Shown here one piece after another: positions 1 to 12,477 of a DNA stretch of 64,000 nucleotides (position 1 is its first letter; the number at the start of each line of letters is the position of its first letter). The notes beneath the pieces were generated by a model. That model saw only the letters and a list, made by a program, of their open reading frames with translations. It searched no databases and was not told the origin of the DNA. The DNA is from Acidobacteriota bacterium (GTDB lineage Bacteria > Acidobacteriota > Terriglobia > Terriglobales > Acidobacteriaceae): the NCBI GenBank assembly GCA_028872955.1, contig JAGWNX010000002.1:39121-103120 (forward strand), read 5' to 3'. Both the position numbers and the translations under genes were made by a program.

Positions 1-313
1 CGGCCTCGACTACAGCTCGACCGTCCGCGGTCTGCAGTCGGCCTTCCAGCACATCCTCAGCCCGGTCCACGGTGTACACACCGTCGGCGTGCACCTGCCG
101 CACGGTCACCAGGGCCATGCCCTCGCCACCTGCCGCACGGATCAGTCGCGCACGATTCTCACGCACATGGGCGTCGCCATCCTCTGGTGTCCAGCTCAGG
201 TTCAGCTCTCCTGGGCGACCATAGGCCTCCGTCAGCCCTCCGTTGCGGGTGCTGAAGCCGTGACAGAGCCACTCCAACGACTGCCACTCCGGCACCTGCG
301 TTACCTCGACCAC
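1..313 (-). CDS. pgeF: Peptidoglycan editing factor PgeF (YfiH/DUF152 laccase-domain family), 5' part only
   Basis: Only about the first 104 codons lie in the window; the gene runs off the left edge. The frame reads HGFSTRNGG, then LNLSW, then VRENRARL and VTVRQVHADGV. These are the N-terminal landmarks of the PgeF/YfiH multicopper-oxidase-like family, including the metal-ligand His in the QVH segment. Family members hydrolyse or edit non-canonical muropeptide precursors (L-Ser in place of L-Ala) and some also show purine nucleoside phosphorylase activity. I chose the GTG at 313 because a GGGGAGGAAG Shine-Dalgarno sits directly before it; the ATG at 347 is in another frame. It is divergent from aroDE. 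Confidence 0.85.
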   Translation of the reverse strand, partial: MVEVTQVPEWQSLEWLCHGFSTRNGGLTEAYGRPGELNLSWTPEDGDAHVRENRARLIRAAGGEGMALVTVRQVHADGVYTVDRAEDVLEGRLQTADGRAVVEA

Positions 314-600
314 GCTTCCTCCCCTGCCTGAGAGACGTGGCTGGCATTCACCTGTCGGATGCCTTGGGACAACACCAGCAATACCTCATTCTTTTTTGTC
401 GTATCCACCGTGCCCCTCTGGTATACCTTATCTCTGTTTCCGGTGCGGCTTGCCGGCCGTGTACGGCATCAATTGATAAACTCAACGTTTTGCGGTCGTT
501 ACCGTCTTACGTTGTAACTGCCTCCGGGATGCGGAATCAGCCCGGTATCCGATAACTACGATCTTGATCGCCTGCCGAGGGCGCTGCGGAGACCAATAGC
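314..600. other. Intergenic region between divergent pgeF and aroDE
   Basis: This 287-base gap must carry promoters for both flanking genes. It is less GC-rich than its surroundings, for example around 470-520. I see no promoter hexamer pair good enough to place with confidence, no RNA gene, and no open frame that looks coding. Confidence 0.4.
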
Positions 601-2448
601 GTGCCACCGGCCACAGTCTCAAACTCCATGAACACGAACGCACCTACCGTTATCCCCCAGTTTTTGCGCCCGCGCATCGGCAAGATCTGCGTTGCCATCA
701 TCGGCACCTCGGCCTCCGAGATGCTGGAGAAGGCCAACGCCGTCGTCAAAGAGTTCCCCTTCCTCGAGTTCCGGCTGGACTACCTCGAGAAGCCGCTGCT
801 CGCCCTGCCGAAGCTCAAGCAGTTTCTGGCGGAGAACACGGCCGCCACGGCGATCGCCACCTGCCGCCGCACACCCAATGGAGGCAAGTTCGCTGGCAAC
901 GCCGCCGCGCAGGTGGAGGTTTTGACCAAGGCCGCTGCCTCCGGCTTTCAGATCGCCGATCTGGAGATTGAAACGGTCGAAGAACTGAAGAAGGCGGAGC
1001 TGGATAAGTTTCGCAGCACTGGCATCGCGCTCATCGTCAGCTACCATGACTTTCACGCGACGCGGGATCTGGACGCGGTGTTTGAGCGGATGCGCCCCTT
1101 CGCGCCGGACTTCTACAAGATTGTGCCAACCGCACGTCGCCTGGCCGACAACGTGGAGCTGCTGCGCTTTCTGGAGCGCAAGCAGGAGTACACCAACATC
1201 ATCGCCATCTGCATGGGTGAAGCGGGCATCATCTCGCGCGTTCTGGCGGTGCGGGCTGGCAGCGCCTTCACCTTTGCCGCAGCAACACCCGGGGAAGAGA
1301 CGGGCCCCGGCCAGATTGCCGCGCGCACACTGATGGAGACCTATCGCATTGACCAGGTGGACACCGCAACCAAGGTCTACGGCGTTGCGGGCAACCCCAT
1401 CCGCAGCTCGCTCTCGCCGATCATGCTCAACACGGCCTTCCGCCGTGAGACCGTCAACGCGGTCTACCTGGCACTACAGACCAACGAACTGTCTGACCTG
1501 CTGGAGCTGGTGCATGCGATTCCCCTGCAGGGCTTGAGCGTGACCATGCCGCTGAAGCAGGAGATTCTGCCCCACCTGGAGCGCACCGACCCGCTCTCGG
1601 CCCGTATTGGCGCATGCAACACCGTGCTGCGACAAGACGGCAAGCTCTACGGCTTCAACACAGACGTCTCCGGCATTTCTCTGCCGCTGGAGAAGCGGAT
1701 GAGCCTGCGAGGTGCCCGCGTGCTGGTGCTGGGAGCAGGTGGTGCTGCCCGCGCCGCGGTCTTCGGGCTGGTGGACAAGGGCGCCGAGGTCTTCCTCCTG
1801 AACCGCACGCCCGAGACGGCGCAGAAGCTTGCCAAGCAGGCCGGCGCCAAGGTCATCAAGAAAGAGGCCGTCGCCAAGTCAACCTTTGATGCCGTGGTCA
1901 ACGCTACCCCCATCGGAATGGCCGGCAACAAAGCACCGCAGATGCTCGATGCCAAAGACCTGGCGAATGTGAAGCTGGTCTTTGATCTGGTCTACAACCC
2001 CCTGGAGACGCCATTGATCCGCATGGCCCGCCAACTCAATATCCCAATCATCACCGGGGTGGAGATGTTTGTGCAGCAAGGTGCGCGCCAGTTTGAGATC
2101 TTTACCGGCAAGCCGGCACCCGAGGAAGAGATGCTACGCGTCGTCATCCACGCGCTGCGCCAGCAGGCGGAGGCCACAGCAGAGGCTGCGCCCCGGCCCA
2201 TGCGCCCGGCTACGCCGAGCAAGGCCACGCCAAGCAAGGCCTCTCCAACCCAGGAGACGCCCGCCGCGGCACCTAAATCCCCCACCAAGGCCGCTGGGAA
2301 AGCACCTGTCAAGGCTGCGACAAAGGTTGTGGCCAAGACACCGGCGAAGGCTGCAGCCAAACCTGCAACCAAATCAGCAGCTAAACCCGCCGCAAAGACT
2401 GTTGCCAAGTCTCCCTCCAAGCCAGCAGCTAAACCGAAGAAGAAGTAG
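601..2448 (+). CDS. aroDE: Fused 3-dehydroquinate dehydratase (type I)/shikimate dehydrogenase with basic C-terminal tail
   Basis: The protein carries out steps three and four of the shikimate pathway in one chain. Residues about 25-245 are a type I dehydroquinase, with EFRLDYLEK, the catalytic His in SYHDFH (His149) and the Schiff-base Lys in DFYKIV (Lys173). Residues about 257-520 are shikimate dehydrogenase, with VAGNPIRSSLSP for substrate, SVTMPLK with the catalytic Lys, and VLGAGGAARA for NADP. The last 93 residues (DNA 2167-2445) are a Lys/Ala/Pro repeat resembling histone H1 tails. The GTG at 601 has GGAG nine bases upstream; the ATG at 628 (MNTNAPT) is an alternative. The same fusion order is known in plants and some bacteria. 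aroB and aroC are elsewhere in this window. Confidence 0.95.
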   Translation: MPPATVSNSMNTNAPTVIPQFLRPRIGKICVAIIGTSASEMLEKANAVVKEFPFLEFRLDYLEKPLLALPKLKQFLAENTAATAIATCRRTPNGGKFAGNAAAQVEVLTKAAASGFQIADLEIETVEELKKAELDKFRSTGIALIVSYHDFHATRDLDAVFERMRPFAPDFYKIVPTARRLADNVELLRFLERKQEYTNIIAICMGEAGIISRVLAVRAGSAFTFAAATPGEETGPGQIAARTLMETYRIDQVDTATKVYGVAGNPIRSSLSPIMLNTAFRRETVNAVYLALQTNELSDLLELVHAIPLQGLSVTMPLKQEILPHLERTDPLSARIGACNTVLRQDGKLYGFNTDVSGISLPLEKRMSLRGARVLVLGAGGAARAAVFGLVDKGAEVFLLNRTPETAQKLAKQAGAKVIKKEAVAKSTFDAVVNATPIGMAGNKAPQMLDAKDLANVKLVFDLVYNPLETPLIRMARQLNIPIITGVEMFVQQGARQFEIFTGKPAPEEEMLRVVIHALRQQAEATAEAAPRPMRPATPSKATPSKASPTQETPAAAPKSPTKAAGKAPVKAATKVVAKTPAKAAAKPATKSAAKPAAKTVAKSPSKPAAKPKKK

Positions 2449-2460
2449 GACAGCACAACG

Positions 2461-2492
2461 CAGAACAGCCCGGCGCGTGCCGGGCTGTTCTG
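2461..2492. terminator. Hairpin between convergent aroDE and atpC
   Basis: A perfect 14-bp stem (CAGAACAGCCCGGC against its complement) encloses a 4-base GCGT loop. It starts 13 bases after the aroDE stop and 36 bases beyond the atpC stop. It has no U-run on either strand, so it may work as a bidirectional or factor-assisted terminator. Confidence 0.7.
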
Positions 2493-2527
2493 TCATGCGA
2501 GTGACTTGATGTTAGGGCTGGTTCCGG

Positions 2528-2956
2528 CTACTTGGACTCTGCCGAGGCGATCTTCTCCGCAGCCTCACGCACCACGGCATTGGCCTCGTCGTACCTGGCA
2601 CCGTCATCGCCAGCCTCTGCCCACAGAGCCTCGCCCTGCTGCAGCTCCTGCCGCGCCTGTGCCACGTCGATCTGCTCCGGGTGCAGTGCCGTCTCCGCCA
2701 GAATGGTCACCCGCTCCGGCAGAACCTCCACAAACCCCCAGGCCACGAAGTAACGCTGCTCCCCCGCGGAGCCGCCGTGCAGGCGAACCTCGCCTGCGCC
2801 AAGCTCGGCCAGCAGCGGTGCCGCGCCGTACAGTGCCTCCAGATAGCCAGAGGTGGAGGGCAGCTCGACCGCTTCCGCCGTAGCCTCCAGCAACAGCTTG
2901 TCTGGCGTCACCAGCCGTACGTTCAACAATCCCGAATCTGTCTGCGATTCAGCCAT
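2528..2956 (-). CDS. atpC: ATP synthase epsilon subunit
   Basis: This is the F1 epsilon subunit, which links the gamma shaft to the c ring and can inhibit ATP hydrolysis. The N-terminal beta-sandwich begins LLNVRLVTPDKLLLE and the C-terminal helical part runs through EQIDVAQARQELQQGEALW. At about 142 residues it matches the family length. I place the start at MAESQT rather than the in-frame ATG three codons earlier, because GGGATGG lies just before it. It is the last gene of the atp operon, 23 bases after atpD. Confidence 0.95.
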   Translation of the reverse strand: MAESQTDSGLLNVRLVTPDKLLLEATAEAVELPSTSGYLEALYGAAPLLAELGAGEVRLHGGSAGEQRYFVAWGFVEVLPERVTILAETALHPEQIDVAQARQELQQGEALWAEAGDDGARYDEANAVVREAAEKIASAESK

Positions 2957-2979
2957 CCATCCCATCCCTGCTACGGCGC

Positions 2980-4431
<1,452 letters not shown>

Positions 4432-4453
4432 TCACTCCGCTGCTGCCCTTTAC

Positions 4454-5545
<1,092 letters not shown>

Positions 5546-5548
5546 GGT

Positions 5549-7153
<1,605 letters not shown>

Positions 7154-7171
7154 TTACCAGCTGCTGCGGCA

Positions 7172-7711
7172 CTAAGCCGTCACCAGCTTCTCCTTCAGCT
7201 GCGCAAGCTGTGTCCGGATCGAACCGTCATACACCGTTGAGCCGACCCGCACGACCGCACCGCCCAACAGCGACGCATCCTGCCGATAGGTGGCGCGCAC
7301 CTGGCCACCGGCCAGCTTCACCACCTGCGCCTCCAGCTCAGCGCGATCCTGCTCTCCCAACTCGTGGGCGGTTACGATCTCCGCTTCGAAGATGCCGGCG
7401 CGCTGATCCGCAACCGTGGCATACTCGTCGACGATCTCGGCAAACTCGTGCAGTCTGCCATGGTCCAGCACGACGGCCACAAAGTTACGCACCTGTGAGC
7501 CGGCACCGATCCGGCCAGCGATAGCATCCAGAACCTTCAACTTCTGATCATGCGGCACGGCCGGGCTGGCCAGCACCTCGCGCAGCTCGCGGCTACCCGC
7601 AAGGGTCGCAGCAAAGTCATCCAGCTGCTGCTTCACAATCTCTACCTGAAGCCCGGCCGAGGCCGTCACCGTTGCCAGGGCATTCGCATAGCGAAGAGCG
7701 ATCACGGACAT
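7172..7711 (-). CDS. atpH: ATP synthase delta subunit (OSCP-like)
   Basis: The delta subunit joins the top of the F1 head to the peripheral b stalk. The start SVIALRYANALATV and the C-terminal DASLLGGAVVRVGSTVYDGSI are typical of the family, and 179 residues is the usual size. Its ATG overlaps the atpF stop (TAATG), which indicates translational coupling. A 75-base gap separates it from atpA. Confidence 0.95.
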   Translation of the reverse strand: MSVIALRYANALATVTASAGLQVEIVKQQLDDFAATLAGSRELREVLASPAVPHDQKLKVLDAIAGRIGAGSQVRNFVAVVLDHGRLHEFAEIVDEYATVADQRAGIFEAEIVTAHELGEQDRAELEAQVVKLAGGQVRATYRQDASLLGGAVVRVGSTVYDGSIRTQLAQLKEKLVTA

Positions 7712-8439
7712 TAGTTTTGCCCTTCCTTCGAGCCGTCGCCGGCCAGCTTGCGCGCAAAGCCCTGCACCAGCAAGCGGTCGGTCTCCGCCGTCACCACCAG
7801 CTTACGCGCTGCCTGCTCGACAGCGAGCTCTGCAGCATAGCGCTGCAGCTGGCGCTGGGCCTGTGCGGAGGCAGCAGCGATCTCCTGCTCCGCAACCTCG
7901 AGAATCTTCTTCTGCTCAGCCTCTGCCGACGCCTTGATGCGCAACTCCTCGGCAGCAGCGTCCTTCTCAGCCTGGGCGCGCATCGCTGCAATCTGCTCAT
8001 CGAGCTTGGCCAGCCTCGCCTCGACATTACCCAGTCGCGACTTCGCCTCGTCCGTGGCGGCCTTCGCGCTCACCAGGTCCCGCTGAATCGCCTCGTTGCG
8101 GCTGCGGAAGATCTTCGGCAGCGCCTTGATGAGCGCGCCCCCCAGCAGCACAGCGAGAATCGCAAAGTTCACCACCTGGAATGCGGTCGCCGCCTGCTCG
8201 GAGTTCATCCCCAGCTTGGCACCTAACGCCTTCACTGAGGCCGAGTGCAGATAGGCATCATCCTCGTCCTGCTCCGGCTTGCTCTCTGCCTTGCCCTCGC
8301 CCGCCTTGCCGGTCTCTGCGGCTGTGCTTTTCACAACCGGAGCGGGGCTTGCCACATCCTGCGCGCGCAACGCCGTGGGAGCCGCCAGGCCAACCAGCAA
8401 CAGCAGTGGCAACATCGTCCTCATCCAACCCTGCTTCAC
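7711..8439 (-). CDS. atpF: ATP synthase b-type stalk subunit with N-terminal signal-like segment
   Basis: This is a peripheral-stalk b subunit. It has a transmembrane segment (FQVVNFAILAVLLGGALI, about residues 88-105) followed by a long charged coiled coil. Unusually, the membrane anchor is preceded by a second hydrophobic segment (MLPLLLLVGLAAPTALRAQ) that looks like a cleavable signal peptide, and by a linker rich in Glu, Lys and Ala. Cleavage at ALRAQ would leave the linker outside the cytoplasm, giving the normal b topology. The GTG start overlaps the stop of the upstream b-type gene (GTGA). Confidence 0.88.
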   Translation of the reverse strand: MKQGWMRTMLPLLLLVGLAAPTALRAQDVASPAPVVKSTAAETGKAGEGKAESKPEQDEDDAYLHSASVKALGAKLGMNSEQAATAFQVVNFAILAVLLGGALIKALPKIFRSRNEAIQRDLVSAKAATDEAKSRLGNVEARLAKLDEQIAAMRAQAEKDAAAEELRIKASAEAEQKKILEVAEQEIAAASAQAQRQLQRYAAELAVEQAARKLVVTAETDRLLVQGFARKLAGDGSKEGQN

Positions 8440-8903
8440 TGGGCAGCCTCCGTCACAGTTACGCCGGCGGGCAGAACTGCCTTCAATACCTGAGCGCTCA
8501 ACTCTGCGCTCATGCCCTCAATCTGCGCCTTGGCCGCCACAGCGCTCTGCTCAATCTCCTGCTTGGCAGCCTTCACCCGCTCCTGGGCCACCTGGCGAAC
8601 CTGCTCGAGCGCTGCGTCGCGCTCGGCGTTCCACAGCTTCAGCTTCTGCTCGCGGGCGTGGAAGATCTCCGCCTTCGCGGCGCGCAGCCTCTGCTCGTAG
8701 GAGGAGGTATCCGCCTCAGCCGCGGCAATCGCCAGCTTCGCCTCTTCCATGGCGCCACTGGTGCGGGCGCGGCGCTCTGCCAGCACCTTGTCCAGGGGAC
8801 GGCGCACCAGAAAGCCGTAAGCCATCACCAGCAGAATGAAGAAGATCATCGTCGGCACAGAGCCGAGCACAAGTTCGCCGAGTTGGTTGAGTATCTGATC
8901 CAT
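8436..8903 (-). CDS. ATP synthase second b-type (b') subunit
   Basis: This is a shorter b-type peripheral-stalk subunit: one N-terminal transmembrane helix (TMIFFILLVMAYGFLV, about residues 18-33) and then a coiled coil with AERRARTSGAMEEAKLAI. Two different b-type subunits in tandem suggest a heterodimeric stalk, as in phototrophs and several other phyla. It is the first gene of the operon and lies just downstream of the predicted promoter. No a or c subunit gene precedes it; the next gene upstream is hflX. Confidence 0.9.
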   Translation of the reverse strand: MDQILNQLGELVLGSVPTMIFFILLVMAYGFLVRRPLDKVLAERRARTSGAMEEAKLAIAAAEADTSSYEQRLRAAKAEIFHAREQKLKLWNAERDAALEQVRQVAQERVKAAKQEIEQSAVAAKAQIEGMSAELSAQVLKAVLPAGVTVTEAAQ

Positions 8904-9237
8904 TGCTCTGATGAGGGTCCGGTCCCTGCTCCGCCCCGAGGATTACCTACGAACTGCCGACCGGTAGAGGAAGGCGGGCATGCTTCGGTAGAAGGGTGTG
9001 GCAGGTTTTTGCAGTACACCCTTTTGTAGCAAAGGGTTCGCAGGGGTGTCAAACCGCAATGCACTCATAATCGCCCATCGTGGGCGTTTATCGCGCAGAC
9101 CTGTCCCTTCCAGATTTTCGTTGAGCTGACTCCCCCGCGGGTGTAGCCTCTTCCTATCACCTGGACCCTGTTCTGGGTCACACAGGCCGCGTGGATTGGG
9201 ACACTACCTCCGCTCCCTTCCAGGCGGCCTGTGCTGG
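8904..9237. other. Intergenic region between hflX and the atp operon
   Basis: This 334-base stretch carries the atp promoter near 9023-9052. Closer to hflX it holds possible terminator structures: a 5-bp stem at 9064-9079 (GACCC/GGGTC) and a 9-bp pairing of CACAGGCCG at 9181-9189 with 9225-9233 across a 35-base loop. A small CGCCCA/TGGGCG hairpin lies at about 9073-9087. None has a U-run. I see no coding frame. Confidence 0.45.
9023..9052 (-). promoter_or_regulatory. Predicted promoter of the atp operon
   Basis: On the minus strand there is a perfect TTGACA -35 box (9047-9052), an 18-base spacer and TACAAA as the -10 box (9023-9028). It lies about 120 bases upstream of the first atp gene, so the mRNA should have a leader of about 110 bases. 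This is the best classical sigma70-type promoter I found in the window. Confidence 0.6.
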
Positions 9238-10743
9238 TTAATTCCCCTGCCAGTGAAAGCGGCGATACCGGCCCAGCAGGCTGGCCGGGCCGCGCACGCG
9301 CATCCATACGCGGTTGTCCTGGTAGCGGGTCTCTTCGATGATTGCGCCGGACTCCAGCGCAGCCAGCACCCGGCCTTCGGTTTGAGGAATGCGAAAGGTC
9401 TCGCGAACCAGCGGATCGTCAACCAGTGCGGCGTCGATCGCGGTGAGCAGATGCTGCAGGCCGGTCCGCTGCAGGCCGCTGACGGCGATGCACCCCGGCG
9501 CGCCCATGGGCAGCTCGGCCAGGCCGTCCGGCCCCTGCAGCAGGTCAATCTTGTTCAGCACCTCCAGCACGGGCTTCCCTGCTACATCCAATTCGCTCAG
9601 TACGTGCTCCACCTGCAGCTTCTGCTCCTCTGCCATGGGGCTGGAGGCGTCACGCACGTGCAGCAGCAGCGCCGCCCGCTCCACCTCTTCCAGCGTTGCG
9701 CGAAAGCTGGTGACCAGGCCATGCGGCAGGTTGCGGATGAAGCCGACCGTGTCGGAGAGCAGCACCTTCCGCCGCGACGGGAGCTGCAGCATCTTCAGCT
9801 TCGGGTCGAGCGTGGCAAACATACGCGACGACTCCAGCACGCCTTGCTCGTCGGGTGCTCCCGTGAGGGTGAGCGCGTTGAACAAGGTGCTCTTACCGGC
9901 GTTGGTATAGCCCACCAGTGCTACCACCGGCACGGGCACCGCCTCGCGCCGCTGCCGCTGCTGGCGACGTATGCGGCGCACGGACTCGAGTTGTTCCTTC
10001 AAGTGGTCGATCCGCTGATTGATCCGGCGGCGGTCGGTCTCGAGTTGCGTCTCGCCCGGGCCACGGGTCCCGATACCGCCACCCAACTGGCTCATCGATT
10101 TGCCTCGGCCCGCCAGACGGGGCAACTGGTACTCCAGTTGCGCCAGCTCCACCTGCAACTGCCCCTCGCGGGTGCGGGCATGGCGGGCGAAGATGTCCAG
10201 GATGAGCTGCGTGCGGTCGATCACACGACAAGGTAGCCTCGCCTCAAGATTGCGCAGCTGAGAGGGCGTCAGATCGTGGTCGAAGAGGACGACCTCGGCA
10301 CCGGTCGAGGCTACGATGCCCTCGATCTCCTCCAGCTTGCCCTGTCCGACCAGGGTGGCCGCATCCGGCTTAGGACGTCGCTGCAGCACGGTGGCAGCGA
10401 TCTCGGCTCCGGCGCTGCGGGCCAGCTCCTCAAACTCCGCAAGCGAGGCGGCAAAGTCGAGATCGTCGACGGGAGTGTCCCCCTCGGGAGGACTCTCCAC
10501 CTCAGGCCCGGACGGAGACGCCGGCAGGCCATCGTCGCGATAGACGGTCGCGTTGCGCCGCTGCGCCACTGCCGCCAGACGCGCCTGCTGGGCCACGCCG
10601 CTGATGCGCTTGCGCCGTGCCGTGAACTCCACCGCCACCAGCACGGCACGCTCTGCGGAGCGGTGCAGCGCAGCACCGGGTACCGCCTGGCTGGCGGCAC
10701 CGGCACTGCGCTGCTTTCGCCTTTCGTCGTTCGATGCTGTCAA
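9238..10743 (-). CDS. hflX: GTPase HflX, ribosome-rescue factor
   Basis: HflX is a translational GTPase-like protein that binds the 50S subunit and splits stalled ribosomes after heat or antibiotic stress. The N-terminal domain has VGQGKLEEI and [15 protein letters not shown]. The linker contains [19 protein letters not shown]. The G domain has GYTNAGKS (278-285), [11 protein letters not shown] and NKID. The start is a TTG at 10743, two bases after the hfq stop, so the two genes are almost certainly co-transcribed as in many bacteria. Residues 1-30 are low-complexity and may not all be translated. Confidence 0.95.
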   Translation of the reverse strand: MTASNDERRKQRSAGAASQAVPGAALHRSAERAVLVAVEFTARRKRISGVAQQARLAAVAQRRNATVYRDDGLPASPSGPEVESPPEGDTPVDDLDFAASLAEFEELARSAGAEIAATVLQRRPKPDAATLVGQGKLEEIEGIVASTGAEVVLFDHDLTPSQLRNLEARLPCRVIDRTQLILDIFARHARTREGQLQVELAQLEYQLPRLAGRGKSMSQLGGGIGTRGPGETQLETDRRRINQRIDHLKEQLESVRRIRRQQRQRREAVPVPVVALVGYTNAGKSTLFNALTLTGAPDEQGVLESSRMFATLDPKLKMLQLPSRRKVLLSDTVGFIRNLPHGLVTSFRATLEEVERAALLLHVRDASSPMAEEQKLQVEHVLSELDVAGKPVLEVLNKIDLLQGPDGLAELPMGAPGCIAVSGLQRTGLQHLLTAIDAALVDDPLVRETFRIPQTEGRVLAALESGAIIEETRYQDNRVWMRVRGPASLLGRYRRFHWQGN

Positions 10744-10746
10744 AGT

Positions 10747-11052
10747 CTACTGACCACTGACGGCAGCGGCTGCAGAAGGGGCTGCAACGCTGCCCATGCC
10801 GCGGCTCTCGGACTTCATCTCTGACCGCAGATCGCCATGCGCTGCGCGGCCGCTGACCACCGTCGAGATGGCGTGCTTGAAGATGAGCTGCTCCTGGCTG
10901 TTGTTCTCCAGCAGCACAGAGTACTTGTCAAACGAGCGAATGCGGCCCGTCAGCTTCACGCCGCTCACCAGATAGATCGTGATCGGGCTCTTGTCCTTGC
11001 GGACGGTGTTGAGAAACGTATCCTGGATGTTCTGTGCCGGCTTGGATTCCAT
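10747..11052 (-). CDS. hfq: RNA chaperone Hfq
   Basis: Hfq is the Sm-like hexamer that pairs small RNAs with mRNAs. The Sm1 motif region includes [27 protein letters not shown]. The Sm2 motif FKHAIST stands for the usual YKHAIST. The last 25 or so residues are a flexible Ser/Ala tail. An AAGGAG lies nine bases before the ATG. The gene heads the hfq-hflX pair and is divergent from the DegT aminotransferase. Confidence 0.95.
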   Translation of the reverse strand: MESKPAQNIQDTFLNTVRKDKSPITIYLVSGVKLTGRIRSFDKYSVLLENNSQEQLIFKHAISTVVSGRAAHGDLRSEMKSESRGMGSVAAPSAAAAVSGQ

Positions 11053-11271
11053 GGTGCCGATCTCCTTCGTCTTTTCGTTGATTCAGTCAGAGTGCGTTAA
11101 AAAAAGATGCTGCGAGTCGATCCTGCCGCAAGTTACCGGGCGACAGTGTGCGCACCGGCAACCAAACTCTACAAGACCGTTGATAATTCGGGCAAATCCA
11201 CCCATCGGCCCACAGCCACAGGCATGCTGCAGCTACGGCTGGGCCACACAACGGCGTGACACCTCCGGGTA

Positions 11272-11277
11272 TACCAT
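11272..11277 (+). promoter_or_regulatory. TACCAT -10-like box before the DegT gene
   Basis: TACCAT ends six bases before the GTG start codon. If used as a -10 box it would place transcription start at or next to the start codon. There is no Shine-Dalgarno sequence and no recognisable -35 box. Confidence 0.4.
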
Positions 11278-11283
11278 ACAGAC

Positions 11284-12477
11284 GTGTCAGCCAGAGTTTC
11301 GCAACCCGTCCCGATGCTTGATTTCTCCCGCTCGTACGCCGCTATCCGGCCGCAGGTGCTGGAGGCCATTGCCGCCGTGTGCGATACGCAGCAGTTCATC
11401 CTGGGGCCGGCAGTGCAGGAGTTTGAAGCCGCAGCCGCACGGTCGTGTGCCGCAGCCCACGGCATCGGCTGCGCCAGCGGGACGGACGCCCTGTGGCTGG
11501 CGATGGCGGCAGCGGGCATCGGCGAGGGCCACGCCGTCATCACCACTCCGTTCAGCTTCTTTGCCACGGTCAGCGCGATTCTGCGTTGTGGAGCTAACCC
11601 GATCCTGGCCGATATTGACCCGGTCACCTTCAACTTGAGCCCCCTTGCCGTCGCGCAGGTGTTGGAGGATCCCTCCAGCGAGTACGTTCGCGCCCTCCTG
11701 CCGGTGCACCTGTACGGCCAGTGCGCGGACCTCGACGCCTTCGATGCGATCAAGCAGCAGTACAACCTGATGCTGATCGAGGACGCGGCCCAGGCCTTCG
11801 GGGCACAGTGGAACGGCCGCCCCGCCGGCTCGCTCGGCGAGGCCGCTGCCTTCTCGTTCTATCCCACCAAGAACCTGAGCGCCTTTGGCGATGCCGGACT
11901 GGTCACCACCAGCTCGGCAGCAATCGACGAGCGCGCACGCAGCCTGCGTGCCCACGGCATGCGCCGCCGCTACTACCACGACGAGATCGGCTGGAACTCG
12001 CGGCTGGACTCCATCCAGGCCGCCGTGCTGCAGGTCAAGCTGCAACATCTGCCGTTGTGGAACGACGAGCGCCGTACGCTTGCCGCGCGCTACGATGCCC
12101 TGTTTCGCGAAGCCGGGCTGGCAGTGCTGGACACCGGTGACAGCGCAGACCCGGCCCCTTTGCAGGGTGTGGTATTGCCCTACACCGATCCCCGCGCCCG
12201 GCACGTCTACCACCAGTACGTGCTGCGTGTGCCACGGCGCGACCAACTGCGGGAGTACCTGTCGGCGCGCCGGATTGGCAGTGAGATCTACTACCCCCTG
12301 CCGCTGCACCTGCAGGCCAGCCTGCGACACCTCGGCTACAAGACTGGAGACTTCCCGCATAGCGAGCGTGCCGCCGCTGAGGTGCTTGCGCTCCCCATCT
12401 TTCCTGGTCTGCGCGAGGACGAGCAGCAAACGGTCGTCGAGGCGATTCGCAGCTTCTATACGCAGCAGCCTGCTTAG
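11284..12477 (+). CDS. DegT/DnrJ/EryC1/StrS-family sugar aminotransferase
   Basis: These PLP enzymes transaminate keto-sugar nucleotides for cell-surface glycans. Conserved elements are ASGTDALWLA for the phosphate, PFSFFATVSAI, LIEDAAQAFGA with the PLP-binding Asp, and SFYPTKNLSAFGD with the internal-aldimine Lys196. The C-terminal YYPLPLHLQ and ALPIFPGL are also typical. I start at the GTG at 11284 because of its position relative to the TACCAT box; ATG 11314 (MLDFSR) is an alternative. It is alone on the plus strand, so the sugar it makes cannot be told. Its stop overlaps the convergent SH3 gene by four bases. Confidence 0.88.
   Translation: MSARVSQPVPMLDFSRSYAAIRPQVLEAIAAVCDTQQFILGPAVQEFEAAAARSCAAAHGIGCASGTDALWLAMAAAGIGEGHAVITTPFSFFATVSAILRCGANPILADIDPVTFNLSPLAVAQVLEDPSSEYVRALLPVHLYGQCADLDAFDAIKQQYNLMLIEDAAQAFGAQWNGRPAGSLGEAAAFSFYPTKNLSAFGDAGLVTTSSAAIDERARSLRAHGMRRRYYHDEIGWNSRLDSIQAAVLQVKLQHLPLWNDERRTLAARYDALFREAGLAVLDTGDSADPAPLQGVVLPYTDPRARHVYHQYVLRVPRRDQLREYLSARRIGSEIYYPLPLHLQASLRHLGYKTGDFPHSERAAAEVLALPIFPGLREDEQQTVVEAIRSFYTQQPA

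Noticed and set aside
9064..9233. Intrinsic terminator of hflX
   Set aside because: The candidate stems are short or have a very large loop and no U-run, so they are only mentioned in the intergenic entry.
11287..12429. 380-codon minus-strand frame
   Set aside because: Shadow of the DegT aminotransferase, which carries the PLP motifs on the plus strand.
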